DNA of 64,000 nt from Rhodanobacter sp. Soil772 (GTDB lineage Bacteria; Pseudomonadota; Gammaproteobacteria; Xanthomonadales; Rhodanobacteraceae): positions 222,689-286,688 of the forward strand of contig NZ_LMSK01000003.1 in NCBI RefSeq assembly GCF_001428385.1. The letters are read 5' to 3'. Position 1 is the stretch's first letter. Every line of letters begins with the position of its first letter. Shown here piece by piece: positions 38,610 through 49,400 of this stretch. The position numbers were made by a program, and so were the translations under genes. The notes beneath the pieces are model-generated. The model worked only from the letters and a program-made list of their open reading frames with translations, was not told where the DNA came from and did not search any database.

Positions 38610-40502
38610 TCAGCCCGCGCTGGCGATGCTGGCGGCGGCCAGTTGCGGGAAGCGCGCGCGGATCGCGTGGCGGATGCCGGGCAGGTCGAGGCCGGCCATG
38701 CTCAGCACTTCCTCGCGGCTGCCGTGTTCGAGATAGGCGTCCGGCAGGCCCAGGTGCAGGATCGGCAGGGTGATGCCGTGCGCGGCCAGGCATTCGGCCA
38801 CGGCGGAGCCGGCACCGCCGGCGACCGCGTTGTCTTCCAGGGTGACGAAGGCATCGTGGGTTTGTGCCAGCTCCACGATCAGCGCCTCGTCCAGCGGCTT
38901 CACGAAGCGCATGTTGACCAGGGTGGCGTCGAGCTCGGCGGCGATCGTGGCGGCCGGTGCCAGCATCGCGCCGAAGCTGAGCAGGGCCAGGCCGTGGCCG
39001 CGTCGGCGCAGTTCGGCCTTGCCGATCGGCAGCGTGTCGAGTTCCTGGTGGATCGCGGCGCCGGGGCCGGTGCCGCGCGGGTAGCGGATGGCGGCGGGGC
39101 CGTGGTGGTGGAAGCCGGTGCTCAGCATCATGCGGCACTCGTTCTCGTCGGCCGGGGCCATGATGACCATGTTCGGCAGGCAACGCAGGAAGGTGAGGTC
39201 GAAGCTGCCGCAATGGGTGGCGCCATCGGGGCCGACCACGCCGGCGCGATCGATCGCGAAGGTGACGTCGAGGTTCTGCAGCGCCACGTCGTGGATCGCC
39301 TGGTCGTAGGCGCGCTGCAGGAAGGTGGAGTAGATCGCCACCACGGGCTTCACGCCTTCGCAGGCCATGCCGGCGGCCAGGGTCACCGCGTGCTGCTCGG
39401 CGATCGCCACGTCGAAGTAGCGCTCGGGGTAGGCTTTCGAGAAGTGCACCAGGCCGGAGCCTTCGCGCATGGCCGGGGTGATCGCCAGCAGGCGCTCGTC
39501 GGCGGCCGCCTGGTCGCACAACCACTCGCCGAAGATGTCGGTATAGGTCGGCTTTGCCGCCGCGGCTTTCTTCACCACGCCGGCCTGCGGGTCGAACGGG
39601 CCCACCGCGTGGTACTCGATCTGCGCCTGTTCGGCCGGGGCGTAGCCCTTGCCCTTGGTGGTGATCACGTGCAGCAGCTGCGGGCCAGGCAGGTTCTTCA
39701 CCGTGCGCAGCGCCTGCAGCAGTTTCGGAATGTTGTGGCCGTCGATCGGGCCGGTGTAGTGGAAGCCCAGTTCCTCGAACAGCGTCGAGGGCACGAACAT
39801 GCCCTTGGCGTGTTCCTCCCAGCGCTTGAAGAAGCGACCCATGAAGGACTGCTTCGGGATCGCCCGCTTGGCCCGCTCGCGCCACTCGTTGAGGCGGCGG
39901 CTGGCCATCGCGCGGGCCATCATCTTGGTCATCGCGCCCACGTTTTCGCTGATCGACATGCCGTTGTCGTTGAACACCACCAGCATGTCCGGCTCGGCGT
40001 CGCCGCCGTGGTTGAGCGCCTCGAACGCCATGCCGGCGGTCATCGCGCCGTCGCCGATCACCGCCACGACCTTGCGGTGGTCGCCCTTGTGCTGCGCGGC
40101 GATCGCCATGCCCAGCGCGGCCGAGATCGAGGTGGACGAATGGCCGACGCCGAAGGTGTCGTACTCGCTTTCCTCGCGGCGCGGGAACGGCGCCAGGCCG
40201 CCCTTCTTCTTGATCGTGGTGATGCGGTCGCGGCGGCCGGTGAGGATCTTGTGCGGGTAGCACTGGTGGCCGACGTCCCACACCAGGCGGTCGTGCGGGG
40301 TGTCGAATTCGTGGTGCAGCGCCACGGTGAGTTCCACCACGCCCAGGCCCGCACCGAAATGGCCGCCGGAACTGGCCACTGCCTCGATCAGGTATTGGCG
40401 CAGCTCGTCGGCGACGGCGGGGAGCTTGTCATCGGGTACGCGGCGCAGGTCGGCCGGCGTCTCGATCGACGCCAGGTGGGGGTAGTGGGAAAGGTCGTTC
40501 AT
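38610..40502 (-). CDS. dxs: 1-deoxy-D-xylulose-5-phosphate synthase
   Basis: Dxs is the thiamine-diphosphate enzyme that starts the MEP isoprenoid pathway from pyruvate and glyceraldehyde-3-phosphate. 630 aa, full length. Landmarks are [17 protein letters not shown], the ThDP-binding [14 protein letters not shown] with VVFNDN, and [19 protein letters not shown] in the pyrimidine domain. The ATG at 40502 gives [10 protein letters not shown], the usual start; in-frame ATG codons further upstream are not supported. Confidence 0.96.
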   Translation of the reverse strand: MNDLSHYPHLASIETPADLRRVPDDKLPAVADELRQYLIEAVASSGGHFGAGLGVVELTVALHHEFDTPHDRLVWDVGHQCYPHKILTGRRDRITTIKKKGGLAPFPRREESEYDTFGVGHSSTSISAALGMAIAAQHKGDHRKVVAVIGDGAMTAGMAFEALNHGGDAEPDMLVVFNDNGMSISENVGAMTKMMARAMASRRLNEWRERAKRAIPKQSFMGRFFKRWEEHAKGMFVPSTLFEELGFHYTGPIDGHNIPKLLQALRTVKNLPGPQLLHVITTKGKGYAPAEQAQIEYHAVGPFDPQAGVVKKAAAAKPTYTDIFGEWLCDQAAADERLLAITPAMREGSGLVHFSKAYPERYFDVAIAEQHAVTLAAGMACEGVKPVVAIYSTFLQRAYDQAIHDVALQNLDVTFAIDRAGVVGPDGATHCGSFDLTFLRCLPNMVIMAPADENECRMMLSTGFHHHGPAAIRYPRGTGPGAAIHQELDTLPIGKAELRRRGHGLALLSFGAMLAPAATIAAELDATLVNMRFVKPLDEALIVELAQTHDAFVTLEDNAVAGGAGSAVAECLAAHGITLPILHLGLPDAYLEHGSREEVLSMAGLDLPGIRHAIRARFPQLAAASIASAG

Positions 40503-40647
40503 CTGCGTATTGTTGGTCCAGCGGCGGGGCGGGGCAAGGGCAGACATCTGAACAGGCGGTGGCAGTGGCGCTGCGGCAGGCTCTCCACGCGGCACACACG
40601 TGCGTGCGGCAAGGCTGGGCCGGTCCTCCGATTCAGGGAATGCCACC

Positions 40648-41082
40648 ATGTCCGTGCGCAAGCTGCTCCGCCGTTTTGCCGAGGGCACCTCACGCCAGGC
40701 CGGCAAGCCGATGGCGTTCATCCTGGCCGCCACGCTGGTGCTGCTGTGGGCGACAACCGGGCCGCTGTTCGGCTACGGCGACACCTGGCAACTGGTGATC
40801 AACACCTCCACCACGATCATCACCTTCCTGATGGTGTTCCTGATCCAGAGCAGCCAGAACCGCGATACCGCGGCGCTGCAGATCAAGCTGGACGAGTTGA
40901 TCCGCACCAGCCAGGCGCACAACGCGCTGTTGAACCTGGAGGAACTGGACGAGGACGACCTGGAACGCATCCGCCGGCATTACTGCAAGCTGGCACACCA
41001 GGCCTACGGCAGCCTGTCCACGATCGAGCGGGGGATCAAGGACATGCACAACGACGAGGGCGAGGACGACTTGGCCGATTGA
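40648..41082 (+). CDS. low-affinity iron permease family protein
   Basis: 144-aa membrane protein with two predicted helices (about 20-40 and 48-70). [19 protein letters not shown] and [20 protein letters not shown] are the recognisable block of the low-affinity iron permease family (PF04120, named after yeast Fet4). The C-terminus is acidic and cytoplasmic. Bacterial members are far shorter than Fet4 and iron transport has not been shown. Divergent from dxs. Confidence 0.82.
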   Translation: MSVRKLLRRFAEGTSRQAGKPMAFILAATLVLLWATTGPLFGYGDTWQLVINTSTTIITFLMVFLIQSSQNRDTAALQIKLDELIRTSQAHNALLNLEELDEDDLERIRRHYCKLAHQAYGSLSTIERGIKDMHNDEGEDDLAD

Positions 41083-41097
41083 GCTGGCCGGCTGAGT

Positions 41098-41715
41098 TCA
41101 GGCCGCCACCAGCGAGGGCATGGACATGGAGCGCCGGTCACGCGGCAGCCGGCTGACCAGGAATTCCATCTGGTCGGCCAGGATGTTGCGGTTGGACAGG
41201 ATCAGGTGCTCGACCCAGCTTGGCCGGTACGGCACCGCCAGCAGCGGCATGTCGGCTTCCTGCGGGGTGCGGTTGCTCTTCTTCAGGTTGCACGCAAGGC
41301 AGGCGCTGACCACGTTCTCCCACTCGTCCTTGCCGCGCTTGGAGATCGGCAGCACGTGGTCGCGGGTGAGTTCGGCGCGGGTGAAGTGCTCGCCGCAGTA
41401 CAGGCAGATGTGGCGGTCGCGGGCGAACAGCGCGGTGTTGGTCAGTGCCGGCGCCGGGTCGATCGCGTGTTCGCGGCAACGGCCGGTGCTGGCGATGATC
41501 GGGTGCAACTGCAGCAGGCTCTGCGCGCCGAGCAGGCGGTTGTGGCCGCCGTGCACGACGAGGCAGGGGTCGCCCAGGGTCCAGGCAACCGCGTCACGGA
41601 CGTACAGGCAAACCGCCTCCTGCCAGCTGATCCAGTCGAGGATGCGGCCGGCGGCGTCCAGTGACAACACGCGGGTCGCATTGAGATCGGCCCGACTTGG
41701 CACTTCCATCAGCAT
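41098..41715 (-). CDS. HNH endonuclease domain protein
   Basis: 205-aa protein with a C-terminal HNH nuclease module: CLYCG (C104, C107), TRDHVLPISKRGKDEWENVV (H120, N134) and CLACN (C139, C142), the zinc-stabilised form. The N-terminal ~90 aa are conserved in a group of stand-alone bacterial HNH proteins of unknown role. No restriction methylase or phage gene adjoins, so a restriction or packaging role is not supported. SD AAGGA precedes ATG 41715. Confidence 0.85.
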   Translation of the reverse strand: MLMEVPSRADLNATRVLSLDAAGRILDWISWQEAVCLYVRDAVAWTLGDPCLVVHGGHNRLLGAQSLLQLHPIIASTGRCREHAIDPAPALTNTALFARDRHICLYCGEHFTRAELTRDHVLPISKRGKDEWENVVSACLACNLKKSNRTPQEADMPLLAVPYRPSWVEHLILSNRNILADQMEFLVSRLPRDRRSMSMPSLVAA

Positions 41716-41865
41716 GTAAATCGTCCTTCAGCCAGGGGCTTCGAAAGAGCGTTCAGGCAATGCAGGGTGCTTGTCCGGGGCCAGCATAGAACAATTTCGT
41801 TGCAATTCGCATGCAAATGAGGCAGCGGCACCCCTGGCAGGACAGTCGCCGTTGCGGATAAGCGC

Positions 41866-41874
41866 TGATATGAT
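41866..41874 (+). promoter_or_regulatory. extended -10 promoter for sapC
   Basis: TGATATGAT gives an extended -10 (TGn) with TATGAT at 41869-41874. No good -35 accompanies it, as is usual for extended -10 promoters. The predicted leader of sapC is about 80 bases. Confidence 0.5.
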
Positions 41875-41957
41875 TACCAGTCAACGCAGACCCTACGCCG
41901 GGTTTGGTAGGGGCGCTTGGTGGTGACCCGGCACGGCGGTGGGCAGAGGTGGACAAC

Positions 41958-42740
41958 GTGGCTGAAGTTCTTTTCTACGAGCATCCGGTACCGCTCAACC
42001 GTGTCGAGCACAAAGACCTGCGCATGAAGGCCGTGCCGAACGTGAAGTTCGCCATGAACGCGCATTCGGTACCGCTGACCGGCGTGGAGTTCGGCATCGC
42101 CGCGCGCGACCTGCTGATCGTGTTCGCCGGCACCAGTATCGCCGACGCCGGCCCGGTGGCCCTGCTGGGCCTGCGCCAGAACGAAAATCTGTACATCGAC
42201 GCCAGTGGCCAGTGGGCGCCGGACACCTATGTCCCGGCCTTCGTGCGCCGCTACCCGTTCGTGCTGGCCGAGAAGCCGGCAGGGCAGGAAGGCGACGACT
42301 TCACCGTGTTCCTCGACGAGCGCTACGAGGGCTTCAACGCAACCGAAGGCCAGCGCCTGTTCAAGGAAGACGGCACCGACAGCGAACTGCTGGCCAATGC
42401 CGTGGGTTTCCTCGGCGATTTCCAGCAGAACGTCGCGCGCACCAAGTGGTTCATGGAGCAGCTGAACAAGCACGACCTGCTGGAGCCGCGAAACGTGCAG
42501 CTGCAGAAGGAAGGCAAGGACGGCCAGCAGGGCAAGTCGATCAACCTCAGCGGCCTGTTCGTGGTCAACGAGGAGAAGCTGCGTGCGCTGGACGAGAAGA
42601 CCTGTCAGGAGTTCCTGCGCGAAGGCATGTTCGGCTGGATCTATGCGCACCTGCTGTCGCTGACCAATATCGACCGCCTGGCGCGTCGGCTGGACGTGCG
42701 CGAGCAGGCCGAAGCGGCTGCCGGCACGATCACGAACTGA
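41958..42740 (+). CDS. SapC family protein
   Basis: 260-aa protein of the SapC family (PF07277), named from a protein near an S-layer locus in Campylobacter; function unknown. Typical sequence: YEHPVPLNRVEHKDLRMK at the start and YVPAFVRRYPFVLAE, then LFKEDGTDSELL. The start is taken as GTG 41958, five bases after SD AGAGGTGG; a second GTG three codons upstream and an ATG at 41904 are less likely. A terminator follows. Confidence 0.82.
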   Translation: MAEVLFYEHPVPLNRVEHKDLRMKAVPNVKFAMNAHSVPLTGVEFGIAARDLLIVFAGTSIADAGPVALLGLRQNENLYIDASGQWAPDTYVPAFVRRYPFVLAEKPAGQEGDDFTVFLDERYEGFNATEGQRLFKEDGTDSELLANAVGFLGDFQQNVARTKWFMEQLNKHDLLEPRNVQLQKEGKDGQQGKSINLSGLFVVNEEKLRALDEKTCQEFLREGMFGWIYAHLLSLTNIDRLARRLDVREQAEAAAGTITN

Positions 42741-42764
42741 TCGCTCCCTCCCGCTGATCGCAAG

Positions 42765-42789
42765 GAAGCCGCCCTCGGGCGGCTTCTTT
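42765..42789 (+). terminator. intrinsic terminator after sapC
   Basis: GAAGCCGCCC and GGGCGGCTTC form a perfect 10-bp stem with loop TC, followed by TTT. It also lies downstream of the convergent acetyltransferase gene and may serve both. Confidence 0.8.
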
Positions 42790-42800
42790 CGTTGGCGCGT

Positions 42801-43277
42801 TCAGCGGACCGGCTTGGCCAGCCGCAGCAGGTCGGGTGCGTAGCCGTTGTCTTCGTACAGCGCCCGGGCGCGCTCGTTGCCGGGGAACACCGCCAGCGTC
42901 ACCAGCTGGCATTGGTGTTCGCGCGCCCAGGTCTCGGCATGCGCCAGCAGCGCCTTGCCGACGCCACGCCCCTCGTGCTGCGGCGCCACCGCGATGTCGG
43001 AGATGTGGCAATTGCTGCGCCCGGTGAAAAAATCCGCGGTGCGCTGCAGGTGGATGAAGCCGGCCCGTTCGCCGTCTTCGTCCTCGGCCACGAACAGGTA
43101 GCTGTTCGCCGGCTGGTCCTCCAGGTGGCGCAGCAGGTCGTTGCGGATGCCCTCGATGCATTCGTGGCGGCGGCGCCATGGCGGCAGCGTGAAATCCACG
43201 AAACGCGGCACCTGTTCGAGAATGAAATCGTCGTCGTCTTCTTCGGCCAGGCGAATCAGCAGGGACATGTCGGTCAT
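42801..43277 (-). CDS. GNAT family N-acetyltransferase
   Basis: 158-aa acetyltransferase. Acetyl-CoA motif A is ISDIAVAPQHEGRGVGKALL (Q/RxxGxG/A), followed by GNERARALYEDNGY typical of motif B. The N-terminus has FVDFTLPPWRRRHECIEGI. Substrate unknown. ATG 43277 and ATG 43268 are both possible; neither has a strong SD. Confidence 0.85.
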   Translation of the reverse strand: MTDMSLLIRLAEEDDDDFILEQVPRFVDFTLPPWRRRHECIEGIRNDLLRHLEDQPANSYLFVAEDEDGERAGFIHLQRTADFFTGRSNCHISDIAVAPQHEGRGVGKALLAHAETWAREHQCQLVTLAVFPGNERARALYEDNGYAPDLLRLAKPVR

Positions 43278-43437
43278 GAGGATCGAGTCGGTGGCTGGGT
43301 GACGCTGCCGTTTCTACACCTTGCATGGTGGCTGCGGTAGTCCCTGCCGGCGCGTGTATATTTTGCGGAGCACGACAAAGGCCGGGGCGAGCATCGGCCT
43401 GGTCTTGCCGAACGGCATCCACGCAAGGAAATCGCCC

Positions 43438-44877
43438 ATGTCGACCACCCGCCGCCTCCACATCCAGCCTGCCGGGGATCCGGTGCTCGCGCAGGGCATG
43501 CGCGACATCCACGACGACCTGAAGCTGCCGTCGGCGTTTCCGCCGGAAGTCGAGGCCGCCGCGGCGCAGGCGGCCGCGAACCCGCGGCTGCCGGCGCTGG
43601 ATCGCAGCGACATCGCCCTGGTGACCATCGACCCGCCCGGCTCGATGGACCTGGACCAGGCGATGCATGTCGAGCGCGCCGACGGCGGTTATCGGGTGTA
43701 CTACGCGATTGCCGACGTCGCCGCCTTCGTCAGCGCCGGCGACCCGGTCGACCTGGAAGCGAACCGGCGCGGCGAGACGCTGTACGGCGCGGACGCGAAG
43801 ATCCCGCTGCACCCGAAGGTGCTGTCCGAAGGTGCCGCCTCGTTGCTGCCGGGCCAGTTGCGGCCGGCGCTGTTGTGGACGATCGATCTGGACCGGACCG
43901 GCGAAGGCATCGCCGTCGACGTGCGGCGCGCGAAGGTCAGCAGCCGCGCCCGGCTCGACTACGCCGGCGTGCAGCAACGCATCGACGCCGGCACGGCCGA
44001 GTCGATGTGGGCGGTGTTGCGCGAGATCGGCGAGTTGCGCCGGCAGCGCGAGTTCGCCCGCGGCGGCGTCAGCCTGCCGCTGCCGGAGCAGGAAGTCAGC
44101 GTGGTCGATGGCCGCTGGAAGCTGGCGTTTCGTGCGCGCATGCCGATCGAGGACTGGAACGAGCAGATCTCGCTGCTGACCGGGATGGCCGCCGCGCACC
44201 TGATGGTGCAGGCCAAGGTCGGCCTGCTGCGCACCTTGCCGCCAGCCGATCCGCGCGCGATCGAGCGCCTGCGTGTCACCGCGCGGGCGCTCGGCATCGC
44301 CTGGCCGCCCGGGCTGGATTATCCCGGCTTCATCCGTTCGCTGGATCCGTCGAACGACGTGCACGTGGCGATGCTGACCGCCTGCACCAGCGTGCTGCGC
44401 GGAGCCGGCTACGCGGCGTTCGACGGCGCGCTGCCCGCGCAACCGATGCACTCGGCGCTGGCCGCGCAATACACCCACGCCACCGCGCCGCTGCGCCGGC
44501 TGGTCGATCGCTACACCGGCGAAATCTGCGTGGCGCTGTGCGCGAAGCAGCCGATACCGGCGTGGGCGCTGGCCGCGCTGCCGGGCCTGCCGGTCACCAT
44601 GCAGGCTTCCGGCCATCGCGCCGGCCAGTACGAAAGCGCCGTGCTCAACCTGGCCGAAGCCGCCGTGCTGGCGCCGCGCGTGGGCGAAGTCTTCAACGGC
44701 GCGATCGTCGAGGTCGCCCACGACGATCCGGGCAAGGGCACGGTCATCGTGCGCGACCCGGCGGTCGAGGCCAGCGTGTCCGGCAGCGTGAGTCTTCCGC
44801 TCGGTGCCGACGTCAGGGTGAGCCTGGTCGAGGCCGACCCGGTCAGACGCGTGACGCGTTTCGAACTGGCGGGGTGA
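43438..44877 (+). CDS. RNB-domain exoribonuclease (RNase II/R-like, short form)
   Basis: 479-aa protein with the RNB nuclease domain. The active-site stretch is TIDPPGSMDLDQAM: D65, D71 and D73 match the metal-binding Asp series of RNase II, while the fourth Asp position is Gln74. YTHATAPLRRLVDRY is the conserved RNA-anchoring block near the domain end. It is shorter than RNase II (~640 aa) and RNase R (~800 aa), with a small C-terminal S1-like end and no clear N-terminal cold-shock domains. SD AAGGAA precedes ATG 43438. Confidence 0.85.
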   Translation: MSTTRRLHIQPAGDPVLAQGMRDIHDDLKLPSAFPPEVEAAAAQAAANPRLPALDRSDIALVTIDPPGSMDLDQAMHVERADGGYRVYYAIADVAAFVSAGDPVDLEANRRGETLYGADAKIPLHPKVLSEGAASLLPGQLRPALLWTIDLDRTGEGIAVDVRRAKVSSRARLDYAGVQQRIDAGTAESMWAVLREIGELRRQREFARGGVSLPLPEQEVSVVDGRWKLAFRARMPIEDWNEQISLLTGMAAAHLMVQAKVGLLRTLPPADPRAIERLRVTARALGIAWPPGLDYPGFIRSLDPSNDVHVAMLTACTSVLRGAGYAAFDGALPAQPMHSALAAQYTHATAPLRRLVDRYTGEICVALCAKQPIPAWALAALPGLPVTMQASGHRAGQYESAVLNLAEAAVLAPRVGEVFNGAIVEVAHDDPGKGTVIVRDPAVEASVSGSVSLPLGADVRVSLVEADPVRRVTRFELAG

Positions 44878-45183
44878 CCGCGGCGGTTGCCGTTCAATCG
44901 CGTGGTGGGTCGGGAGGTGACCGGCGTGGCCTGAACCCCTGGTGCCGTACCACTCGCGCACCTAGCCGGCGCCGACTCCGAGCTGGCCATTCCTTCGTGG
45001 CACAGCGTGCAGGAAACGCCGGCGGCAATCCTGGAATTGCGGCGGATTCTGCGCTTGCAGATATCCGCGGCGAAAGGCGATCAGCGCTAGCGTCGCCTGG
45101 CGGCCCACACGTGCGAATTGTGAAAGGAGCGCGCCGCGTGTCAGATTCGCGGCTTCGTCGACAGGTTCGGAACGGGGAAATCC
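44878..45183. other. intergenic gap with no supported gene
   Basis: 306 bases between the RNB nuclease and the alpha/beta hydrolase. I see no gene, repeat or strong terminator. A purine-rich SD (GGGGAAA) for the hydrolase lies at its end; a promoter should be present but no clear -35/-10 pair stands out. Confidence 0.5.
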
Positions 45184-46215
45184 ATGCGTAAATCCATCGC
45201 CGCCGCCGTGTGGCTATCGGCGGGCGCCATGTTGCCCATGTCATGCCTGGGCCAGCAAAAGCCCACGCCGCCGATCGTCACCGATCCGATTTACGCGAAG
45301 CCGCAGCAATTGGTGGACGTGGACCACGGACGCCGCATGAACCTGTACTGCCGCGGTTCCGGTTCGCCCACGGTGATCCTCGATGCCGGCATGGGCGACT
45401 CCACGATTGCCTGGGCGCTGGTGCAGCCGGCGCTCGCGAAGCGGACGCGGACCTGCTCGTACGACCGCGCCGGCCTGGGTTTCAGCGACGCGGCCACGCG
45501 TCCCGGCACCGTGGACAACATGGCCGCGGACCTGCACGCCTTGTTGCGGGCCGCGCATGTCGCGCCGCCTTACGTGCTGGTCGGCCATTCGCTGGCCGGC
45601 ATGACCGTGCGCGTGTTCGCCGATCGCTATCGTGACGAGGTGGCCGGCATGGTGGTGGTCGAAGGCTCGCATGAGGATCAGTCCACGCGCGGCTGGGCCA
45701 TCGGCGAGCCCGGCCAGAAGGCGAAGTGGGACGCGTACCTGAAGGACGCACATGCCTGCGTGGACGAAGCCGGCAAAGGCCTGGTCAAGGGCACGCCGGC
45801 CTTCGCGAAGTGCGTCGGCGACGCCGACCCCCGCTTCAGCACGGCGATCAACGAGGCGCAGCTGGCCTACGGGGCCAGCGTGAAATGGCAGGCTGCAGCG
45901 GCCTCCGAACGGGAGAACGTGTTCTACGCCGGTGCGGAGCAGACCCGCGCCACGCGCAAGGACTTCGGCGACATGCCGATCATCGTGCTGACCCATGCGC
46001 CATACCCGAAGTCGAAGGACGAGACGCAGGAGCAACGCGATCAGCGCACCTTGCTATGGGAGGATCTGCACACGCAGGTGGCGGCGATGTCCACTCGCGG
46101 GGTGAACGTGATCGTGCCGCGGGCTGGCCACTACGTGCAGTACGACCGCCCGGAAATCGTCATCGATGCGGTGAACCAAGCGGTGGCGATCGCGCGGGAA
46201 CAACGCGCGAACTGA
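45184..46215 (+). CDS. exported alpha/beta-hydrolase
   Basis: 343-aa alpha/beta-hydrolase. An N-terminal signal sequence (about 1-23, ending SCLGQQ, possible but weak lipobox) implies export. LVGHSLAGMTVR holds the nucleophile Ser136, and the late RAGHYVQYDRPE supplies the His. The strand LDAGMGDSTIAWALVQP forms the oxyanion region. Two cysteines in the lid (DAHAC, FAKC) may form a disulfide. Substrate unknown. The gene stands alone. Confidence 0.85.
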   Translation: MRKSIAAAVWLSAGAMLPMSCLGQQKPTPPIVTDPIYAKPQQLVDVDHGRRMNLYCRGSGSPTVILDAGMGDSTIAWALVQPALAKRTRTCSYDRAGLGFSDAATRPGTVDNMAADLHALLRAAHVAPPYVLVGHSLAGMTVRVFADRYRDEVAGMVVVEGSHEDQSTRGWAIGEPGQKAKWDAYLKDAHACVDEAGKGLVKGTPAFAKCVGDADPRFSTAINEAQLAYGASVKWQAAAASERENVFYAGAEQTRATRKDFGDMPIIVLTHAPYPKSKDETQEQRDQRTLLWEDLHTQVAAMSTRGVNVIVPRAGHYVQYDRPEIVIDAVNQAVAIAREQRAN

Positions 46216-46228
46216 TCTTCGCCATGCT

Positions 46229-46253
46229 CCCTCCCCTGCAAGGCAGGAGAGGG
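46229..46253. terminator. imperfect hairpin after the hydrolase gene
   Basis: CCCTC-C-CCTGC and GCAGG-A-GAGGG form an interrupted stem 14 bases past the stop. No T-run. Similar CCTCTCCC palindromes occur in intergenic regions of related genomes. Confidence 0.35.
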
Positions 46254-46415
46254 TTGGGGTGGCTCTTGGTCTGGTCTGGCCCGGAGCTATCGTGGCACGT
46301 CCTCGCCGTGCGTTTGTCTCTTGTGAAGACGGGGCCAATGCCGGTGTTCCCGGGGTTGATGCCGCCGCGTGCAGCGTATCGCACGCGGTGACGGCCAAAC
46401 GGCTGCGCCGGGTGG

Positions 46416-49400
46416 TCAGTCCTTCGGCCTGAAGTCCCAGTGGACCTTGACCGTGCCCAGGTTCCCCTCGCCGAGCGCGGAGCCGACGCTGTCCATCTCG
46501 CTTATCCAGCTGGTTTTTTCCAGGGAGTTGTCCGCGATCTGGGATTGGGTGAGCGCCGGGAATTGGGCGGACCCCTGGATCTGCTCCGACGAGGTGACGT
46601 GCCCCTCGCCCGTCACGGAGTGGAACCACAGCCTGCCCTCGTAGGACTTGTCACCGCCTATCAACTCCCATCGCTTGCCCGAGCCATACACCTGCCCCTG
46701 CAGGTAGAACGAATAGGTGCAGTCTCGCCTCAAGGTGAGGACGAGCATCGTGCCGTCCTCCGACATGCCTTTCTCGAACGGCCGCAACGTGCCGTTGCCG
46801 GTAAAGGTGTCGGTCCATTCGAGCCGACCCCGTTCGTCGAATTCCTCCTTGGTGTATTGAACGTTGGCGGTTCCGCTCGGGTTAGGGCTGAAGTAGCGCA
46901 CCAGGTAGTCCCCACCGCGCCATTGGCGCCGGGTGTCTTCCGGCATGTCCGCGCTCAGGCTGACGTTGAAGCTGTAGACGGAATGCCTGCCATGCTTGTC
47001 GTAGACGTCGCGCGACTGGTTGTAGGACACGCTGCCGGTCCAGGCCTTGTTCTCCAGCAGGTTCGTGCATGCGCCCGTGACGGCCACGGACACGGGCGCC
47101 GTCTTGGTGTCCTTCGCCGTGCCGCGGGTCATGCTCAGGGTCGCCACGTAGCTGCCCCGGGTCGTGTAGCGGTGGTCGGCCTCCGTGACCGCGGTGCAGT
47201 CGTCGAACGTCTGCTTGCCGGAGCCGTCGCCGGGATCGAGCACGCAGCTTGGCGGCGCCTCGTCCGGCGGCAGCGGAATGTTCCAGTTGAAGTGCGTATC
47301 CAGCGGCGCCTCACCGCTGGACGGCGAGACCTTGAACTCCCAGTCGGGGTAGATCTCGGTCGACCCGTCGGCGTTGGAGCCCCCCAAGCTGATGGTCGCC
47401 ACGTAGGCGCCGTCGGTGCCGTCGTTCAGGCGCGAGGTGTACGGGTATTCGTGCGAGATCGAGCTGGTTTCCCGGCAGTCGGCGATGTGCTCGACCGGCG
47501 TGCCGTCGCCGAAGTCCACCGTGCAGGCCAGCGGGCCTTTATCCTCCAGCGCCTCGGCGATTTCCCAACGCAGCTCGACGTCCATGGGCGCGGCGCCGTG
47601 ACGCGGAAACGGTTCGAGCTTGACGCCCACGTCGATCTTCTTGGAGATCGACAGGATGTCCTCGCCGAAGGCTCCTCCGGTGTAGACGCAAATGATGCAC
47701 AGGCTATGGTCGACGAGTACCTTGCTGCGATCGCCCGTTGCGCGCATCTCGACGCGCACACCGGTCTTGCCATGCCCCTTGGCTTCCCAGGTCAGCTCCT
47801 TTTCCCGCGCCACGACCACCTGCTGGTCATAGCTGTACAGGGTCACCAGGTCGTCGCTGTTGATCTTGGCCGGGCCCCAGGTCATCGGCGGCATGGTGAA
47901 CACGCCGGGATTCACCCCCGCGGTCGATCCGGGCGTCATGTATTCGGATCCGCGCAGTGCGGTCTGGTAGATGTCGATGGTGAAGTCGAAGACTTTCACC
48001 AGCGCGTCCTTGTATGCCTCGCTGAACTTGATGTTCGGTCCGATCACCATCTTGGCCAGGTCCACCAGGTCCATCACGGTGACCGTTTGCGGGTTGTTCC
48101 TCGCCTCCACCTCGATGACCACCTTGGCGGTCTCGCCCACGCGCATCAGTTCCTTGTGCTCGACCACCTCGAAGCGGGTGACCTTGGCGGGCAGCAGCGA
48201 CAGCGAGACCTTCTCCATCACGAAACTCGTCACGCTCAGCAGCGAGCTGACCACCATGTTCAACGTCACCGCGACACCGGCGCCAGTACTCGCACCACCG
48301 GCGGCCGCCCCGCTGAACGCCAGCGCCATCGTGCTGGCGTACAGGTCGGCCGTCGGCTTGACGACCTCCTGCGAAAACGCGGAAAGCACCACCTGGACCT
48401 GCATCAGGCAGGCGATTTCGAAAGCCTTGTCGTTGCCGCCCCGGCACTGCAACGCGGCGACCGCGCTGCCGGCGGAATGACCGGCACCGCCGAACGGCAC
48501 GTCGCCGCCGGCTGGTTCCTGGCCGGTCATGACGAACGCATTGCCGCGGCCCCATGCCGAGTCGGCCACCCACGCGGCGGTCAGGGCGCCTGCCGTTTTC
48601 AGCAGGTCGCCGGGATAGGCCATCGCGTCGGTGGATGCGCGGTACGGGCCCGACCGGAAGCCAAGTCCGGAGGCCTGCAGCGTGGCGGCCATCGCCTTCA
48701 TCGGCGCGGCCACCGAGGTGCCTGCCGCTTTCGCAACGCTGGCGAGGGCGCCCAGCCCGGCCGGCCGGCCCGGCGCCTGCGCCGTGGTCGGGGTCGCCGG
48801 CGCGGGCTCGCCGCCCACGGCGTCTGCGTAGGCGTCGAGGTGGTCGGCGGAGCCACTGGACGCCAGCAGCGCGTCGGTCAGTTCCAGCTCGGGTTTCGCA
48901 CCGGCCAGCAACGGCGAGGTGCCGGCGAGTACCGCGGCCAGCGAGTGATCCCCTTCGCTGACCAGGGCGCGCAGCGTCGTCAGCATCGCCTGGCGGTAGG
49001 CCCGCTCCTCCTGGTGCTGTACCGGCAAGGCCGTGAGGATGCGCTCGTAGCCCTGGGTGATCCTGGCCAGCGAACGCTGCACACCGGCGGTGGTGCCCGG
49101 CGCGCGCTGCAGCTCGGTGACTTGCAACCCGCCCTGGCTGGCGGCGACCAGGGCGTCGTCCCGATGGACTTCCAGCGGCTGCGGCTGCGCCGGCGGCACC
49201 GGCCAGTTGTCCGGTCCCAGGTACAGTGGCACGAGGATGCGGATGCGGCCGTCGGCCAGTCGCTGGGCCGCCGCCGGCTGGTCGCCGACACGCACATCGA
49301 GGTGCTCACCGGCGAGCACCGGCACGCCGCTCAGCAGCACCGGCGCGCCGGGTGCTGCGGTGGCGGGCGCGAAGGTCAGCACCGCCGGCTTGGCCGGCCC

